NCBI GenBank assembly: GCA_023853785.1 | Contig: JAJIRX010000844.1 | Coordinates: 1 to 54,280 of the forward strand | Origin: Psilocybe azurescens | Lineage: Eukaryota; Basidiomycota; Agaricomycetes; Agaricales; Agrocybaceae | Length of the DNA: 54,280 bases | Reading direction: 5' to 3' | Shown here: in pieces, positions 24,111 through 33,720 of the stretch | How positions within the stretch are numbered: position 1 is the stretch's first letter | Layout of the letters: each line of letters opens with the position of its first letter | Made by a program: the position numbers and the translations under genes | The notes under the pieces: generated by a model | Told to the model about the DNA's origin: nothing | The model's input: the letters and a program-made list of their open reading frames with translations, nothing else | Databases searched by the model: none

Positions 24111-24812
24111 ATGTCTACCATGCAGCGTGCCACGGTGAGTGCAATGCTACTCCACTATTGAATGTCGCAGGGGTAGCTGACGACCAGATCAGAGCGACGG
24201 GCCTCTGGTCCAGTTCTTTGCCGAGTACCCCCAGTTCGAATACGACCGCTCCAAGGCTCCTACAAAAGAGTTCCAGCGGATGTGCCGCCTCGTACGTCTG
24301 GTCCCCAAAAGCGACGAGCGAAAAGCTGCTCAGGAGGCTTTTAACAATGCGATTGCGTTGGAGTTCAATGATGCTTTCGGCACGGATGAGAATAGCTTGG
24401 AGTCCTGGCAGGCGTTGTGTGAACGCCTGCAGATTGATCCAATCCCGGATACCCTCAATGAGTGCCGTCGGGTATGTCACTCCAGTCAGACACTTTTGGA
24501 GCCTCTGAATAAACTATTAATTCCCTTCACATTATTTCGTAGGTTGTCAAAAGTACGCATGTGAACCTCGTGGATATGGTCGATCGGAATGAAGAAGTTC
24601 CAGAGAAGTTCCCATCTGTCGCAGCTTTGAGACAATACAGCGTCGAAAATCACAAAATATTTCCGAAAGAGAACGCGTATGCGGGAGGTCTTTTGAAGAA
24701 TCTTTTACGGGAATTTTTCAATGCTCATCGGGGACGGCACGGGCACGGGCGTAGAGGAAGAGGTGGACGAAGGGGTCGTGGTCGTGGTGTGGCTGGTGAA
24801 ACGGTAGTTTAG
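24111..24812 (+). CDS. Uncharacterised small protein with RGG-rich tail
   Basis: Exons 24111-24134, 24193-24471 and 24543-24812 join in phase to 190 aa. The body (GPLVQFFAEYPQFEYD, LESWQALCERLQIDPIPDTL, VNLVDMVDR, IFPKENAYAGGLLKNLLREF) matches a lineage of uncharacterised agaricomycete proteins I recognise by pattern but cannot name. The C-terminus is a His/Gly/Arg tract (GRRGRGGRRGRGRG), a form seen in RNA-binding RGG tails. An RNA-binding role is inference only. The first exon is just eight codons. Its donor GTGAGT and the acceptor CAGATCAG fit phase 0. Confidence 0.7.
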
Positions 24813-25199
24813 AGGAGGAGTATGGTTTACCAGTCGATGATCCAAATCTTGTGCTGCTGGCCGGCCGTTAGCACACATCTGATTCTCTTGCTTCCCAACG
24901 GTGGTTTGCATTCGAGTAATATATACGCGTATTTGATTCATTTCTGGCCGGGGATACTGTTCATGTTCGTAGTTGAGTACTATTACAGCAGAATGCAAAA
25001 CGGTAGACGTTTTTAAAAAACGCAACTGCGCCTTTGTTTGTATAAATACCCATATTTAGGCAGGTGAGGTCAGTATTGGGGAGCAGAGCGGCGACATAGT
25101 GGAGCGGAGTGGGGCAGCATTATTTGGCACCATTTACGGTAAGTGCGCCCTACTACAGTATACACTGTAACTACAACAATGGCCAACTTTTGCTATATA

Positions 25200-25846
25200 C
25201 AGTACAGTGACGCTCCTTGGGACACTGACGTTCCTTGGGACAAATTGAAATTCCGTGCCCAAATCTTATTCAAAACACTTAATTTTTGGTAAACTTATTT
25301 ATGCAGTATAGATACATGTTCAGGCCAAATTTCATAGCGATTGGATAACTTCCCCAGGTTCTAGATCGAAACATGATAGAGAATGTGGGTATATTTGACT
25401 GCAAAATTTTTCTTTCATGACTTTATGCCATTTTGGTTCGATTTTTGAGCAATATTTTTACACATTCAGAAAGCTCTCATTTTCATCTTTCCAATACACC
25501 TTTAATAGTAAGGATCCAGTCAATTTTGACCTCAGAATGCATTGACTTTAGTGTCGGCGTGACAATCTGATGGGATATGCACTGGTTCACACATGAGCGT
25601 GACATTTTTAATGCGCAGAAACACGGTTGGTAAAGGCTTGGGTCACACTGTCCCAAGGACCGTCAGTGTAACATTTCGACATCCCCAGTAATTGTTGTAT
25701 ATTGCACCAAAACTCCCACTTTTCGTCCCAAAAAGTTATCAGTAGGTGTATATGAAGTCCCTCCATGACCCGATGTAAAAATTTTTAGGGATTATGAGGT
25801 AAAAATTTCAGGACAAAATGCTGTCCCAAGGAACGTCAGTATACTG
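25200..25846. mobile_element. Nested non-autonomous Tc1/mariner MITE
   Basis: The left end CAGTACAGTGACGCTCCTTG pairs with the right end CAAGGAACGTCAGTATACTG. Both are followed by TA. A second partial copy of the end sequence sits inside at about 25646-25678, and the left end motif is repeated in tandem just inside the left end. No coding frame. It splits the outer element. Confidence 0.8.
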
Positions 25847-25850
25847 TATC

Positions 25851-25962
25851 AGAAGAGAAAAAGAAACTCATTCTCACCATGTATCTTCGGGGTATGCACT
25901 CTAAACACATTGCAACGGCGACAGGAATGGTATACGCACCATCCAAAGAGTCAAGAGATTAA
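25851..25962 (+). pseudogene. Relic of transposase helix-turn-helix N-terminus
   Basis: The reading frame SEEKKKLILTMYLRGMHSKH followed by IATATGM has the form of the first helix-turn-helix of pogo/Tc1-like transposases (EKxxLIxxMYLRGMxxxxIAxATG). It runs into stops at once and no DDE domain follows before the right TIR of the outer element. Interpreted as the remains of the outer element's own gene, interrupted by the nested MITE. Confidence 0.55.
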
Positions 25963-26197
25963 CATATCTGGTCTTTATACCATCTACGTAGGCTCCTCGT
26001 CGTCGATAGGGTCAACAGTCGATATATTGCATTGAGGAAGAGGCCAGAGATCAAGTGAAGTGGGCGAACGTGGAGCAATGAGGCCGAGGACACGTTGCGT
26101 CATGGTTTCTGTGGAGAATACCATACCTGGTTGTTTGTGGTAAACAAAGGCACAGTTGTGTTTTTTTAAAACGTCTACCGTTTTGCATTCTGCTGTA

Positions 26198-26583
26198 AAA
26201 ATAGTAAATGCCAGTCTCACTAATTTTAACCACAGGTGCTGCAATGCATTCAGTTGTGGGGCGTGATATTTCAATGCACTTACAGTGTGCGTCATGGTGG
26301 TGTAGAAGATGATTGTCAAAACGATTAAAGTACAAGTCAATGTTCAAGTTTGGGCTGCACCCCAGTTACTACTCGTACACCTCCATTTGTTACCAGTGTT
26401 GGCCGATATCATCAAGTACGTAGATCAGGTAATGTAATCCGATAGTTTACAGCTTTCTGTCGTCGTCCCAATCATGATTGCTTCTTGCCTCCTTCCATCA
26501 CCACTGTCTAGATCCCTACTCCACCATAACCATCGAAGAGTCGCTTTCATTTTAGCTCAAGGCGCTGCATTATCTTAGCAAAA
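26198..26583. other. Intergenic
   Basis: Between the Tc1/mariner element and the next gene. CT-rich leader-like sequence from about 26450 up to the ATG at 26584. Nothing further. Confidence 0.35.
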
Positions 26584-27545
26584 ATGAGCGACGGAGTCAC
26601 CAACAACCCTTCAGGCTCAAATTCGCAGCGCAAAGTAAGAGGTATGTGCTATCTCATGAAGTGTGGCTGCGATAATGTTAATCGTGAGTCGCTCCTCTAT
26701 GAAGATGTGTTACCTATGTCTTTGCGAAAGATGGGACAAAGTCAGGCTATAGATCATGCTGTTGTTATATTTCCTTCATCTTATGAGGTATGGTGTCCAC
26801 TCTACGTTGTCAAGCTCGCTAAAAGGTATAAAATGACGCCCAGGAAGCCCTTGTGTCAGCTCACGAAGTATTCAAACTTTCATCTTCGTCGAATAATATG
26901 GAAAGTCAGAATATGGAGCTACGATATCCCATTCGTAAGGAAGGGGAGGAGAAGTATGAGTGGGGAGGATCCTTCCGAAGGAATGGCTTGACATTGTTGG
27001 TGAGGGGACGGATGAGATAGGTGTGTTTGTTATCGGCGATGTGAGCTCGCCACCAGGATACGACGAGAAGAACAGCACTTCCCAAAAAAAATGACAAGGA
27101 CAATGTATTCCTATTCCTATTCCGTTTGTGCGAGATGGTGACTGGAATATGCGTTCTCACAGGTCAAATTGATGCATCTGATTTCCCTGAAGGGGAGTCG
27201 AAACGTGGAAGACAAGAGATTTGTAGTACCTCTCGTCAACACCTACGAGGTACGTCAAATTTGTTTAAAATATTTCATCATTCCGCGAGTCGAGTGTACA
27301 TAGTGGAGTAGCGTCGCTCATGGTTTCAAATCTAGGAGTGTGTGTCCGCAGCATATGAGTGTTTCTCGTCGATTGCAAAGAATAAGAAGAAATGCCAACT
27401 CTCGTCCATTGTCCTTCTGGGGAAATTCGCCGCCGTAAAGCCTGACGCCCCACCTATATTCGCTAGGCTGACGACGCCTGCTGCATACGCGACTTACATC
27501 GCGACGAAGAGAGAGTCTGCTATTGAGTTTGCAGTTACTTGGTAA
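26584..27545 (+). CDS. Unknown basidiomycete protein
   Basis: The first exon MSDGVTNNPSGSNSQRK ends at GTAAGA. The next exons read MGQSQAIDHAVVIFPSSYE, then QEALVSAHEVF...ELRYPIRKEGEEKYEWGGS, then LPKEWLDIVGEGTDEIGVFV, and finally VKLMHLISLKGSRNVEDKRF and ECVSAAYECFSSIAKNKKK...FAVTW. Two frame slips need an extra C (about 26970) and an extra A in the A8 run at 27084-27091. The acidic/aliphatic GTDEIGVFVIG block recalls ubiquitin-like or PB1-like folds, but this is weak. I do not recognise the family. The model is approximate. Confidence 0.5.
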
Positions 27546-28544
27546 AAGACAGTACTATACGTTTACAGACTAATGGATGATGAAATAGCGTGATGGGCTA
27601 GAGGTAAATCAACTATGCACTAGTTATCGTGACATTCGTAGTGTTTCACGTAGGCTTGTTAAATGTATTGAGACCCACAGAAGCGTTGGCATCAATCTGC
27701 TTAAAATTGTCGGAGAAACATGGGCGCTAATCAGGATTATCATGTGAGCAAAATAGGAAACCTGGGCATATTTGGGACCGTCTCCGCAGCAGAGCAAAAC
27801 CATTACAGGCCAGTGCACCTCTATGTAGCCTTCAATGTTTCATTCTTCAAGAGGTCTGGTCTTGGCGGAGAAAATATGTGGGAAGATCGTCTAAAGCATG
27901 TTATTCACGGTATTACGTGAAGATCAAGTCATCGGCCCCACCGCCCATGCTGAACACACCAACGCAGGCTGTAGAGGTCTGTACATAAGTAGAAAGATAC
28001 CGTTCACTGCCTGATAAGGTACGGGTTAGACCGTCGCTCATTCTTTTGCACCCCAATACTTATGTACCTTCATCATGTCAACCATTCGGCATTAGGCGGG
28101 ACAGAAGCTAGAACACTAAAAGCTACTCCCGTGTGACCCAAGCACCCGAAGAGAAAGTTTGCCTGTCCATTTGATTCTTGAGCTACACGCAGCTGCGCGA
28201 TAAAAATCCAATTCATTCTCCTAGATGAAAGACATTTTGTCCTGGCAGGGGCTCTATGGAATAGGGTAGAATGAAGACAAAATTTCATTCCCGGCATGTG
28301 ACTCTGATTTATTGATGAAATTGCAAATGTGGGGTAGGGAATCAGGGAAGACCAAATTGAAAATGACATTTTGGGGCATGTGCTTCTTCAACATTCCCAC
28401 AGTTTATGTATGTATTGACGTAGAAGGTATAAAAGCGCACCAGAATCATACGAGGGGATCATTGAACCCTACCATCGTTCATCACATTTTCGACGTCCAT
28501 TCACCCGCCGTTCACGACCCACCCTACCAAAAAACCCTTTCAAA
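27546..28544. other. Intergenic, about 1 kb
   Basis: No convincing exon. The sequence just before 28545 is A/C-rich (CTACCAAAAAACCCTTTCAAA), a typical leader. The CFEM gene's core promoter with TATAAAAG lies at about 28428-28435. Confidence 0.4.
28428..28435 (+). promoter_or_regulatory. TATA-box candidate of CFEM gene
   Basis: GGTATAAAAGCGC lies about 110 bp upstream of the CFEM gene ATG and is followed by a pyrimidine-rich leader. Position and sequence fit a TATA box of a strongly expressed gene. Confidence 0.5.
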
Positions 28545-29252
28545 ATGTTCTCAAAAATTGTCCTCCTTATGACCGCTGCTGCTGTGGCCGTCAACGCTCA
28601 GAGCGGTAGCGCGTCTGCCCCTGTCCCTAGCGCCAGCATTCTCGCCGGAATCTCTCCCTGCGTTCTTGGGTGCGTTGTGCCTGCCGCCGCCGCCAATGGT
28701 TGCTCTTTGTGAGTATGTTTTCAGTTCTTTTGAGCGTCGCTGACGTTCAAAATTCTGTCAATAGCAGCGACCCTACATGTGTCTGCGCCTCTGCCCAATT
28801 CATCACCGATGCCACTGCATGCCTCCAAGAAAACTGCACTCCTGCTGATCTTGCCGCTGCTGTCCAATTGCAGACTTCTCAGTGCCAAGCTGGTATGTCT
28901 CACTGTTCTTCTTGGATTCTTCTTCGATGTTTGAGATGTTGTTCTTATTCGTTCTACTTTCCACTTTAAGCTAGCATCACCCCCACTGGTACTGCCACGA
29001 CCACCAACTCCGGTGTCCTTCTCGTCCCCTGCTTCTGCCACTGGGAGCGCCACCGGGAGCTCCACTGGTTCGGGTGGCTCCTCAAGCAAGTCGGCTCCCT
29101 CCAGCTCCCCCACTTCTCCCTCGGCTTCTCATTCGACTACTCCCTCGACTTCTCCTTCCACCTCCCCCACCAGCGCTGCTGGCTCCTTGGTCGCGAATAG
29201 TGGCGTTGGAGCGTTCTTCGGAGCTGTTCTCGCTGGCGTTCTTGCCCTTTAA
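28545..29252 (+). CDS. CFEM-domain GPI-anchored surface protein
   Basis: Exons 28545-28708, 28765-28892 and 28975-29252 give 189 aa. The signal peptide is MFSKIVLLMTAAAVAVNAQ. The CFEM domain has all eight cysteines with family spacing: SPCVLGC, NGC, then SDPTCVC with the aspartate that ligates heme iron in this family, and three more Cys (ACLQENC, SQC). A Ser/Thr/Gly-rich stalk (TGSATGSSTGSGG) follows. The end is NSGVGAFFGAVLAGVLAL, a GPI-attachment signal. Family members bind heme or act at the cell wall and host surface. Here the role is unknown. Using the acceptor at 28970 instead of 28974 gives a Thr-rich start of exon 3, but then the wrong frame. Confidence 0.88.
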
Positions 29253-30251
29253 GCTTTTTCATCAACGTGTAGAATGGAGAACTTTAGGCAGTTGAAGAGA
29301 TGAGGCGAATGGCATGGACGATCGAGCTAGTAGTATCGGACTAATTGTGTTGCCGTATCTATTTGATCCTTATACCAAAATACTTTACTTCGGAGCACCA
29401 TATACCTATGTACCCATTGGTGACTGATGACTGTCTCCAATTTTCCTTGCATCGCTCGAAAATATAGGGATCATTGAATCTGATTATGATGGAATTATGA
29501 AACAGCATGCGCGTGTGGATTTAGGGGTGCAGAGTGTACTCCTGACGGCGCTAACGTTTTGAATGGCAGTTGAGATCACGTCAAATTCAACTTGTTAGCC
29601 TTTGATTATGCATGGAGATCAAATATGCCCATTTTCGTGAAAGCGCGCATTCTTTTCCCTCCTTTCCATCAGGTCAGGCACTGAGCATTGAGGCATGAGG
29701 GGTCCCATGACGCTGAAATGTACGCCTTAACGCACATGTATACCTGGTATTGAAAAACGAATATTTAAAAGTGCATTGAATTGGATCAATTCTGTTGCAT
29801 CAAGATCTGTTGTTGAGAATTCCTACTTACAAGTTACAGGTAGACAGGGAGCCTGGAACGTGGACGAGTTCTGTTCGTGCCACTGATTTTGAAGATGAAA
29901 GTCTAAATATAGAGTGATTTCTCCAGTGATCGTCATTCATAAGTATCCAGTGATCGTCGCATTTAAATCACCGAAATAATCCGAAGAGTCACGATTTGTA
30001 GGCGCTAGATCTCGCTAGATCCGTGGCGGGTATTGGTATGAATGGATACCTACAGTAGAGCAATTATTAATATTACACTCTGAACTGGAAGAAATAAAGG
30101 CAATAGTCTTCTGTTATCATTCTACATAAATAGAGAATCTCTACGCAGTGAGCTGATCAATAATTAATGAGTGATGTCAACGAAAGCATGAAAGATTCAA
30201 CCATTTTATGGCTTTATTTCGGATGCTGTTCAAAGGAAATGCGCACACGCT
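29253..30251. other. Intergenic, about 1 kb
   Basis: AT-rich, no open frame. A short direct repeat TCCAGTGATCGTC occurs twice at about 29920-29965. Nothing else is supported. Confidence 0.4.
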
Positions 30252-30335
30252 GGGCTCTTGGCACAGTTGGTAGCGCGCACGCTTCGCATCGTTTGCAATT
30301 GCGTGAGGTCGTGGGTTCAACTCCCACAGTGTCCA
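30252..30335 (+). tRNA. tRNA-Ala (anticodon CGC), with 11-nt intron
   Basis: Full cloverleaf: acceptor GGGCTCT pairs with AGTGTCC and has the G3:U70 wobble that marks alanine tRNAs. Anticodon stem CACGC/GCGTG with loop TTCGCA...T, anticodon CGC at 30285-30287. T-arm GTGGG TTCAACT CCCAC. The intron 30289-30299 lies one base after the anticodon, the canonical nuclear site. Followed by TTTTT at about 30355. Confidence 0.9.
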
Positions 30336-30956
30336 CTGATCTTGAAAAAAAGACTTTTTGCCATTCCCTACCGCTATGTACAGTCAAGCCTGTCGGTGGA
30401 CGGCCCAGACTATGGGTTAGCAGCGGTTATGGGGTAGTGCAGGTGTGCTAAAAATAAGTTTGAAATTTTTTAGCTTTCGTCTTCGTAAGAAATAGATTCT
30501 GCCCCATTTCTTCCCCCAGCTAGCTTGGCTTTGAGCTGCTGTTTCCTGATCTTGCTTTTTTCTGTAAAATTTTGAACCCTTGCTCGGGTAAGTTCGATAA
30601 GGGATGGGTGTCATATGATGCTCTAAGAGGTCACTTTTTGTTTTTATCCTGTCATATGTAGTACAGTAATGCTCCATGGCTCCTAGGCGCTATTTAAATA
30701 GCATCAATGCCCTAAATCACTGATATAATCATCACGAAATGGAGCAGAAAAGGGCATAAATTGCAGTCCACCGACCCCCAAAAGCATGGGTTTTCTTGCA
30801 AAAAGGTATGGGTTGGGTTATTCTGTATCACAGGTTTATGGGTTATGGGTTGTATTTCCCTGCAAACCAAGTCGATGGATCGAAAAAACTATGGGTTATG
30901 ACTGTGTTAACAGCATTTTAGAATATAATAAAAATAGTTTACAATGTTGGTATATC
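30336..30956. repeat. Spacer between tRNA genes with recurrent ATGGGTTA motifs
   Basis: ATGGGTT occurs many times (about 30411, 30785, 30808, 30838-30850, 30890). GTCGGTGGAC at about 30390 and GTCCACCGAC at about 30767 form a 10-bp inverted pair enclosing about 380 bp. It may be an unclassified non-autonomous insertion. No coding capacity. Confidence 0.35.
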
Positions 30957-31039
30957 GGGCTCTTGGCACAGGGGTAGCGCGCACGCTTCGCATTATATGC
31001 AATTGCGTGAGGTCGTGGGTTCAATTCCCACAGTGTCCA
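30957..31039 (+). tRNA. tRNA-Ala (anticodon CGC), second copy with 11-nt intron
   Basis: Same body as the copy 705 bp upstream except in the D-loop (ACAGGGGTAG versus ACAGTTGGTAG), the T-loop (one base) and the intron. Anticodon CGC at 30989-30991, intron 30993-31003, again 11 nt and ending GCAAT. G3:U70 present. TTTTT follows directly at about 31041-31045. Confidence 0.9.
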
Positions 31040-31277
31040 CTTTTTATGCTTCAAGGTTCAGCGTTTTTGTGCACCTGCTTCTGTGCTACTGTTCGGGTTA
31101 AACTTTTTGTTTGAGTTGAAAATTTCTGCTGGCCGAGTCTTTTTAACATCATCTTGCTGGTTTGTTTCGCACAACAATCTTATCTTATCTAATCTCATGA
31201 ACTTCCAACTGTTCCCGGTTTTTGTTGGGCTTGCATAACTTTCTTTCGATCATCCTCCAACAACTCTTCAAACGACG

Positions 31278-32130
31278 ATGGCCACCGTGGCACGGCACGA
31301 CAAACGAAGACACGACGAATTACGCGATTTGAAGATAACATACGATGGATTAGGTAGAGTTGATGGTTCCGCGCGGTTCGCCTTTGGTATGTTCATCACC
31401 TTTTTCTGAGGTTATCTGCTTTTCACGCTTGCAGCCAGGTGATACAGCTGCGTTGGCCTCGTTATCTGGACCTATTGAGGTCAGACTGGCATCTGAGCTG
31501 CCTTCAAAAGCGACATTTGAGGTCCTAGTACGACCTCTATCCAATGTCCCAGCAACCGAGTCGAAATCTCTGGCAGCCAACATACGATCCACGCTCGAAC
31601 CTTCGCTCATTTTGACGAAGAACCCAAGGACGCTCGTTCAACTTGTCGTACAGAGTCTCAGTTCCCCATCGTGTAGTTCTCTGAGTCTCTCAGCCGCTAT
31701 GGTGAACGCAAGCTCGCTAGCGTTTCTGAAAGCCAGCTCGGTGCCGATGAAGGGCGTCGTTTCCGCCGTCGCCGTGGGCCAGCTTTCGAACAGGACTCTG
31801 GTACTCGACCCAAATGACGACGAAGAGGCCGCAAGAGGAGGTGGGATTTTTGCTTTCATGTTTGCGGATGGCGAGGGCCTTCAAGACTCAAACAGTGATT
31901 GCGTGTGGACGAGTTGGAAGTCGACGTCGGGGAGATACGACGAGAACGAGCTTTTGGCGGCTAGGGAGTTGGCACGAACTGGTGCGAAAGAGGTCTACGA
32001 TGCGATGAGGAAAAGCTTCGAGTCCACTTCTGCTGTGGTGGTGGTAGAAACGCAAAATCTTCAGGCGAAGGTGGAATCAAATGAAGTGAAAGAAGAGCAT
32101 TCCGACGACAATGATAGAATGGAGATCTGA
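31278..32130 (+). CDS. RRP46: Exosome complex subunit RRP46 (RNase PH-like)
   Basis: Structural subunit of the nine-component ring of the RNA exosome, in nucleus and cytoplasm. Exons 31278-31386 and 31439-32130 give 266 aa. The acceptor CAGCCAG at 31438 was chosen because it restores the RNase PH motif RFAFGDTAALASLSGPIEVR-like (residues about 33-50). The usual fold follows: NPRTLVQLVVQSLS, NASSLAFLKASSVPMKG, LVLDPNDDEEAARGGGIFAF. The eukaryotic ring subunits are catalytically inert, and no phosphate-binding Arg pair is obvious here. An acidic tail (KEEHSDDNDRMEI) extends the C-terminus. No frame defects. Confidence 0.85.
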
Positions 32131-33720
32131 ATTCAAATTTTGGTGTTCAACGTTTGTGTTTGACACTGGCTTTTTAGCGCGCGACAGACCGACACGTCAA
32201 GACTGCTAGTGTTCTGCGAGGATACGTGGCCCTTAATACTTTTCTGAAACTCTTGTAATGCTTTTACGCTCTTATTGCGGGGCTCGAGACTAAACCTCTA
32301 ATGCGTTCTCATCCCCATATTCACCTTTTGCGCGGTTGTCGAGGACCTCGTGCTTCAGTATCCACTGAACCCTCAATCCCTCCGGTCCAATCGTTTCGGG
32401 AATCCTCCTCATTTTTGAGGGTGCCTCGCCCCTGATGTTCAAGACAGGTTCTTCTTCGATGCTTTCTCTCCAATTGTACGCGTTATCTGGTCGTTAAGCT
32501 CCCTTTGATATGACCCGCATCTTTTCCGTGACATCTTATATGCACTAGTTTATGTGAGTGAGCTTAATCTGGCTCCGGTGAACTCTCAGGTGTTCTCTGT
32601 TTCTATTTCTCTTCTGTTTTCTGTAGGGCTCCTTCGTCCACCGTCACATCTGCGGCTGTTTCTATCTTTGGCACGTCTCTGTGTACTGTTCTCTTCACTA
32701 ACAATTTTGCATTGCAAACCAGCAATTGTGGGCAGAATAGTGGCCTTGTCTGGTACCCCAGGTATCCGTTATATTCATGTCTCATCATCTTCTTTGTCAG
32801 ATCACGAAGTGTTCTAGGTGACTTGAATCCCAATTCTATTTGACTAGGCTATACTCGTTTGTGGCTTTGATGAGCTTCTCCCGAAGCAATTTCAAATCGC
32901 CAGTCTGAGGTAATGTACTCGTTTTTGATCTGAGTATCCCAAAACTTAGCTATCTTCGTTCGACATTGCGTGCCAGCTACATTGAAGACGGAAGACGTAA
33001 CTAGGGACAGCGCACTGTAACTTTTTCTAGACTAGTTTCAAGTTTTTATCGTGCCTCGATGGCCACATTGTTTTGTTGTGGTCTGGTCACATCACCTCGT
33101 TATCATTTTCTTCGCCTGTCCACCCAACCGAGGCTTACTTACCGGACGGTGAACTCCCTTACGGCATTCATTTATATTGCCAGCATTGTCGGCAATACCG
33201 AATAACGCATTCCTCAAAGGCAACACCACCATGAGGCAGTCTTGACTTGGGTCATCTTATCCATTTCAAGTCACTATCACGGACATTATCTTCATGAAAG
33301 AGGTGGGTATAATTTGACGATCATTGGCAAGTTGACGCTCACAAGCTGACGACCCCTTTGCTCGCTCGTTCTGCCAGCACGGATACCAGTTCAGATGTTG
33401 TACTCTGATGCGTTTTCCTTCTGGGCGGGTTTAGAAGTCTTCGAGGGTGTCATCTGTGTTCCCTCAGGGTCTCCCCTCGCGCACCATTCGTTTACGTTCC
33501 TTTCAATCCGGCAAGAAAGATGTGTCATTCCGCCACAATTCAGCTTGGTGTATAGTGCTCAGTCCCTAAGAGGCATTCAGGGATTATTACGAAGTTTGCT
33601 CGAGTATGGGCTCACCAGGCGCATGACTTTCAGCGCCGATCAAGGATATAAATCGTTGTTCTTTCAGGTTTGAGGTATGTGCGCACACATTCGCATGCTT
33701 CCCTGCTTTCCGCTGATATC
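32131..33720. other. Intergenic, 1.6 kb
   Basis: C/T-rich sequence with chance frames of up to 92 codons (33395-33673). GGATATAAATCG at about 33644-33655 may be a TATA box for the GMC oxidoreductase that starts at 33721. No other feature. Confidence 0.4.

Larger units (their letters stand above)
24986..26195. mobile_element. Tc1/mariner-type element with long TIRs, host of a nested element
   Basis: CAGCAGAATGCAAAACGGTA at 24986 is mirrored by its reverse complement ending at 26195. The similarity continues for about 55-60 bp with a few differences (to about 25040 and 26141). Both ends abut TA (24984-24985, 26196-26197), the target duplication of this superfamily. Inside are the nested 647-bp element and a relic of a helix-turn-helix transposase N-terminus. 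Confidence 0.75.

Noticed and set aside
31350..31859. Minus-strand frames opposite RRP46
   Set aside because: Antisense shadows of a strongly coding exon.
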